Shown here piece by piece: positions 4,932 through 5,315 of a stretch of 5,315 bases of DNA (positions within the stretch are counted from its first letter, which is position 1; every line of letters begins with the position of its first letter). Under the pieces are notes generated by a model. The model saw only the letters and a list, made by a program, of their open reading frames with translations. It ran no database searches and was not told the origin of the DNA. The stretch is from a bacterium (GTDB lineage: Bacteria > Krumholzibacteriota > Krumholzibacteriia > LZORAL124-64-63). A program made the position numbers and the translations under genes. The stretch covers positions 1 through 5,315 of the forward strand of contig JAUVBS010000175.1 of NCBI GenBank assembly GCA_030591105.1, given 5' to 3'.

Positions 4932-4994
4932 CCGTGCGGCGTCGATAACCAGGGCAATGAACTGCCGCTTTCGGTATAGCGACCACGAGGCGAT

Positions 4995-5315
4995 ATGAAT
5001 CGACAGACCGTCACTCTCTGCATGATCGCGCGCGACGAAGAATCCGCCATTGGCATGACGATCAAGTCCGTGCTGGCGCTTGTCGACGAGGTCATCGTCG
5101 TCGACACCGGTAGCCAGGACAATACCCGCATCATCGCCGAGGGATACGGGGCACGGGTGATGGAAATGCCGTGGACGGATGATTTCGCCGCCGCCCGCAA
5201 CGTGGCGCTGGCCGAGGCAAGCAGCGACTGGATCCTCGTCCTCGATGCCGACGAGCATCTGCAGCCGATCCGTCCGGTGGAGTTCCAGCAGCTCTTACTC
5301 GAGCGGCACGTGGCC
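4995..5315 (+). CDS. Family 2 glycosyltransferase (3' truncated)
   Basis: The frame is open from the ATG at 4995 to the right edge (107 codons, no stop), so only the N-terminal part of the catalytic domain is present. GAGG at 4987-4990 lies four bases before the ATG. Visible GT-A fold features are the nucleotide-binding strand TLCMIARDEE (residues 7-16), VDEVIVVDTGSQDNT (30-44), W60-T-D-D-F-A-A-A-R-N69, and D78-W-I-L-V-L-D84-A-D86-E87, whose DAD is the metal- and sugar-nucleotide-binding DxD motif. The DTGSxDxT plus W-x-D-D-F-A-x-A-R-N pattern matches the SunS-like/TPR-associated GT2 subgroup, which often glycosylates proteins or builds cell-surface glycans. Donor and acceptor are unknown. 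It is divergent from the SpoU operon and apparently starts its own transcription unit. Confidence 0.9.
   Translation, partial: MNRQTVTLCMIARDEESAIGMTIKSVLALVDEVIVVDTGSQDNTRIIAEGYGARVMEMPWTDDFAAARNVALAEASSDWILVLDADEHLQPIRPVEFQQLLLERHVA

Noticed and set aside
4319..5200. 293-residue open frame on the minus strand across the SpoU gene, the divergent region and the glycosyltransferase start
   Set aside because: It is a GC-rich shadow frame: the SPOUT motifs lie in another minus-strand frame and the GT2 motifs on the plus strand, while this translation is Arg/Pro-rich with no family signature.

Overview
The window is about 5.3 kb of GC-rich bacterial DNA. The cut 5' gene ends in an NPFNP-type FlgD-Ig-like C-terminal domain. 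Such tails are typical of secreted proteins in the FCB superphylum and related uncultured phyla (Krumholzibacteriota, Eisenbacteria, Latescibacterota and similar). That, the GC-rich coding and the GTG start fit an uncultured FCB-type bacterium. The phylum call is a weak inference from one domain.

Layout, left to right: (1) 2-673 (+), the 3' end of a secreted or surface beta-propeller-like protein with three LVIVD repeats and a FlgD-Ig/sorting-like tail. (2) 674-1465, 792 bp without a credible protein gene but rich in secondary structure; its best element is a promoter at 1121-1149 followed directly by a densely base-paired candidate RNA at 1156-1331. (3) 1466-2563 (+), an adenosine deaminase family enzyme with its own leader and a clear Shine-Dalgarno. 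(4) 2571-4797 (-), a tightly overlapping three-gene operon transcribed leftward in the order SpoU/TrmH RNA methyltransferase, DUF116 cysteine-rich protein, UbiA prenyltransferase. (5) 4798-4994, a divergent intergenic region with two perfect dyads. (6) 4995-5315 (+), the 5' part of a family 2 glycosyltransferase that runs off the window.

The operon junctions are 4 nt (ATGA) and 1 nt (TGATG), and the second has a strong Shine-Dalgarno, so the three proteins are almost certainly co-translated. The deaminase converges on the operon with only 7 bp between stop codons, leaving no room for a conventional terminator. A functional link between deaminase and prenyltransferase (for example quinone synthesis by the futalosine route) is possible but unproven.

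The most unusual signal is non-coding. Between 1157 and 1331 a 14-bp hairpin with four G-U wobbles abuts a 16-bp long-range stem. The 3' strand of that stem is interrupted by a T7-containing bulge, and the stem encloses two further helical arms. A good sigma70-like promoter lies just upstream. I do not recognise the family: it could be a small RNA, a leader regulator of the deaminase gene, or a structured repeat element.
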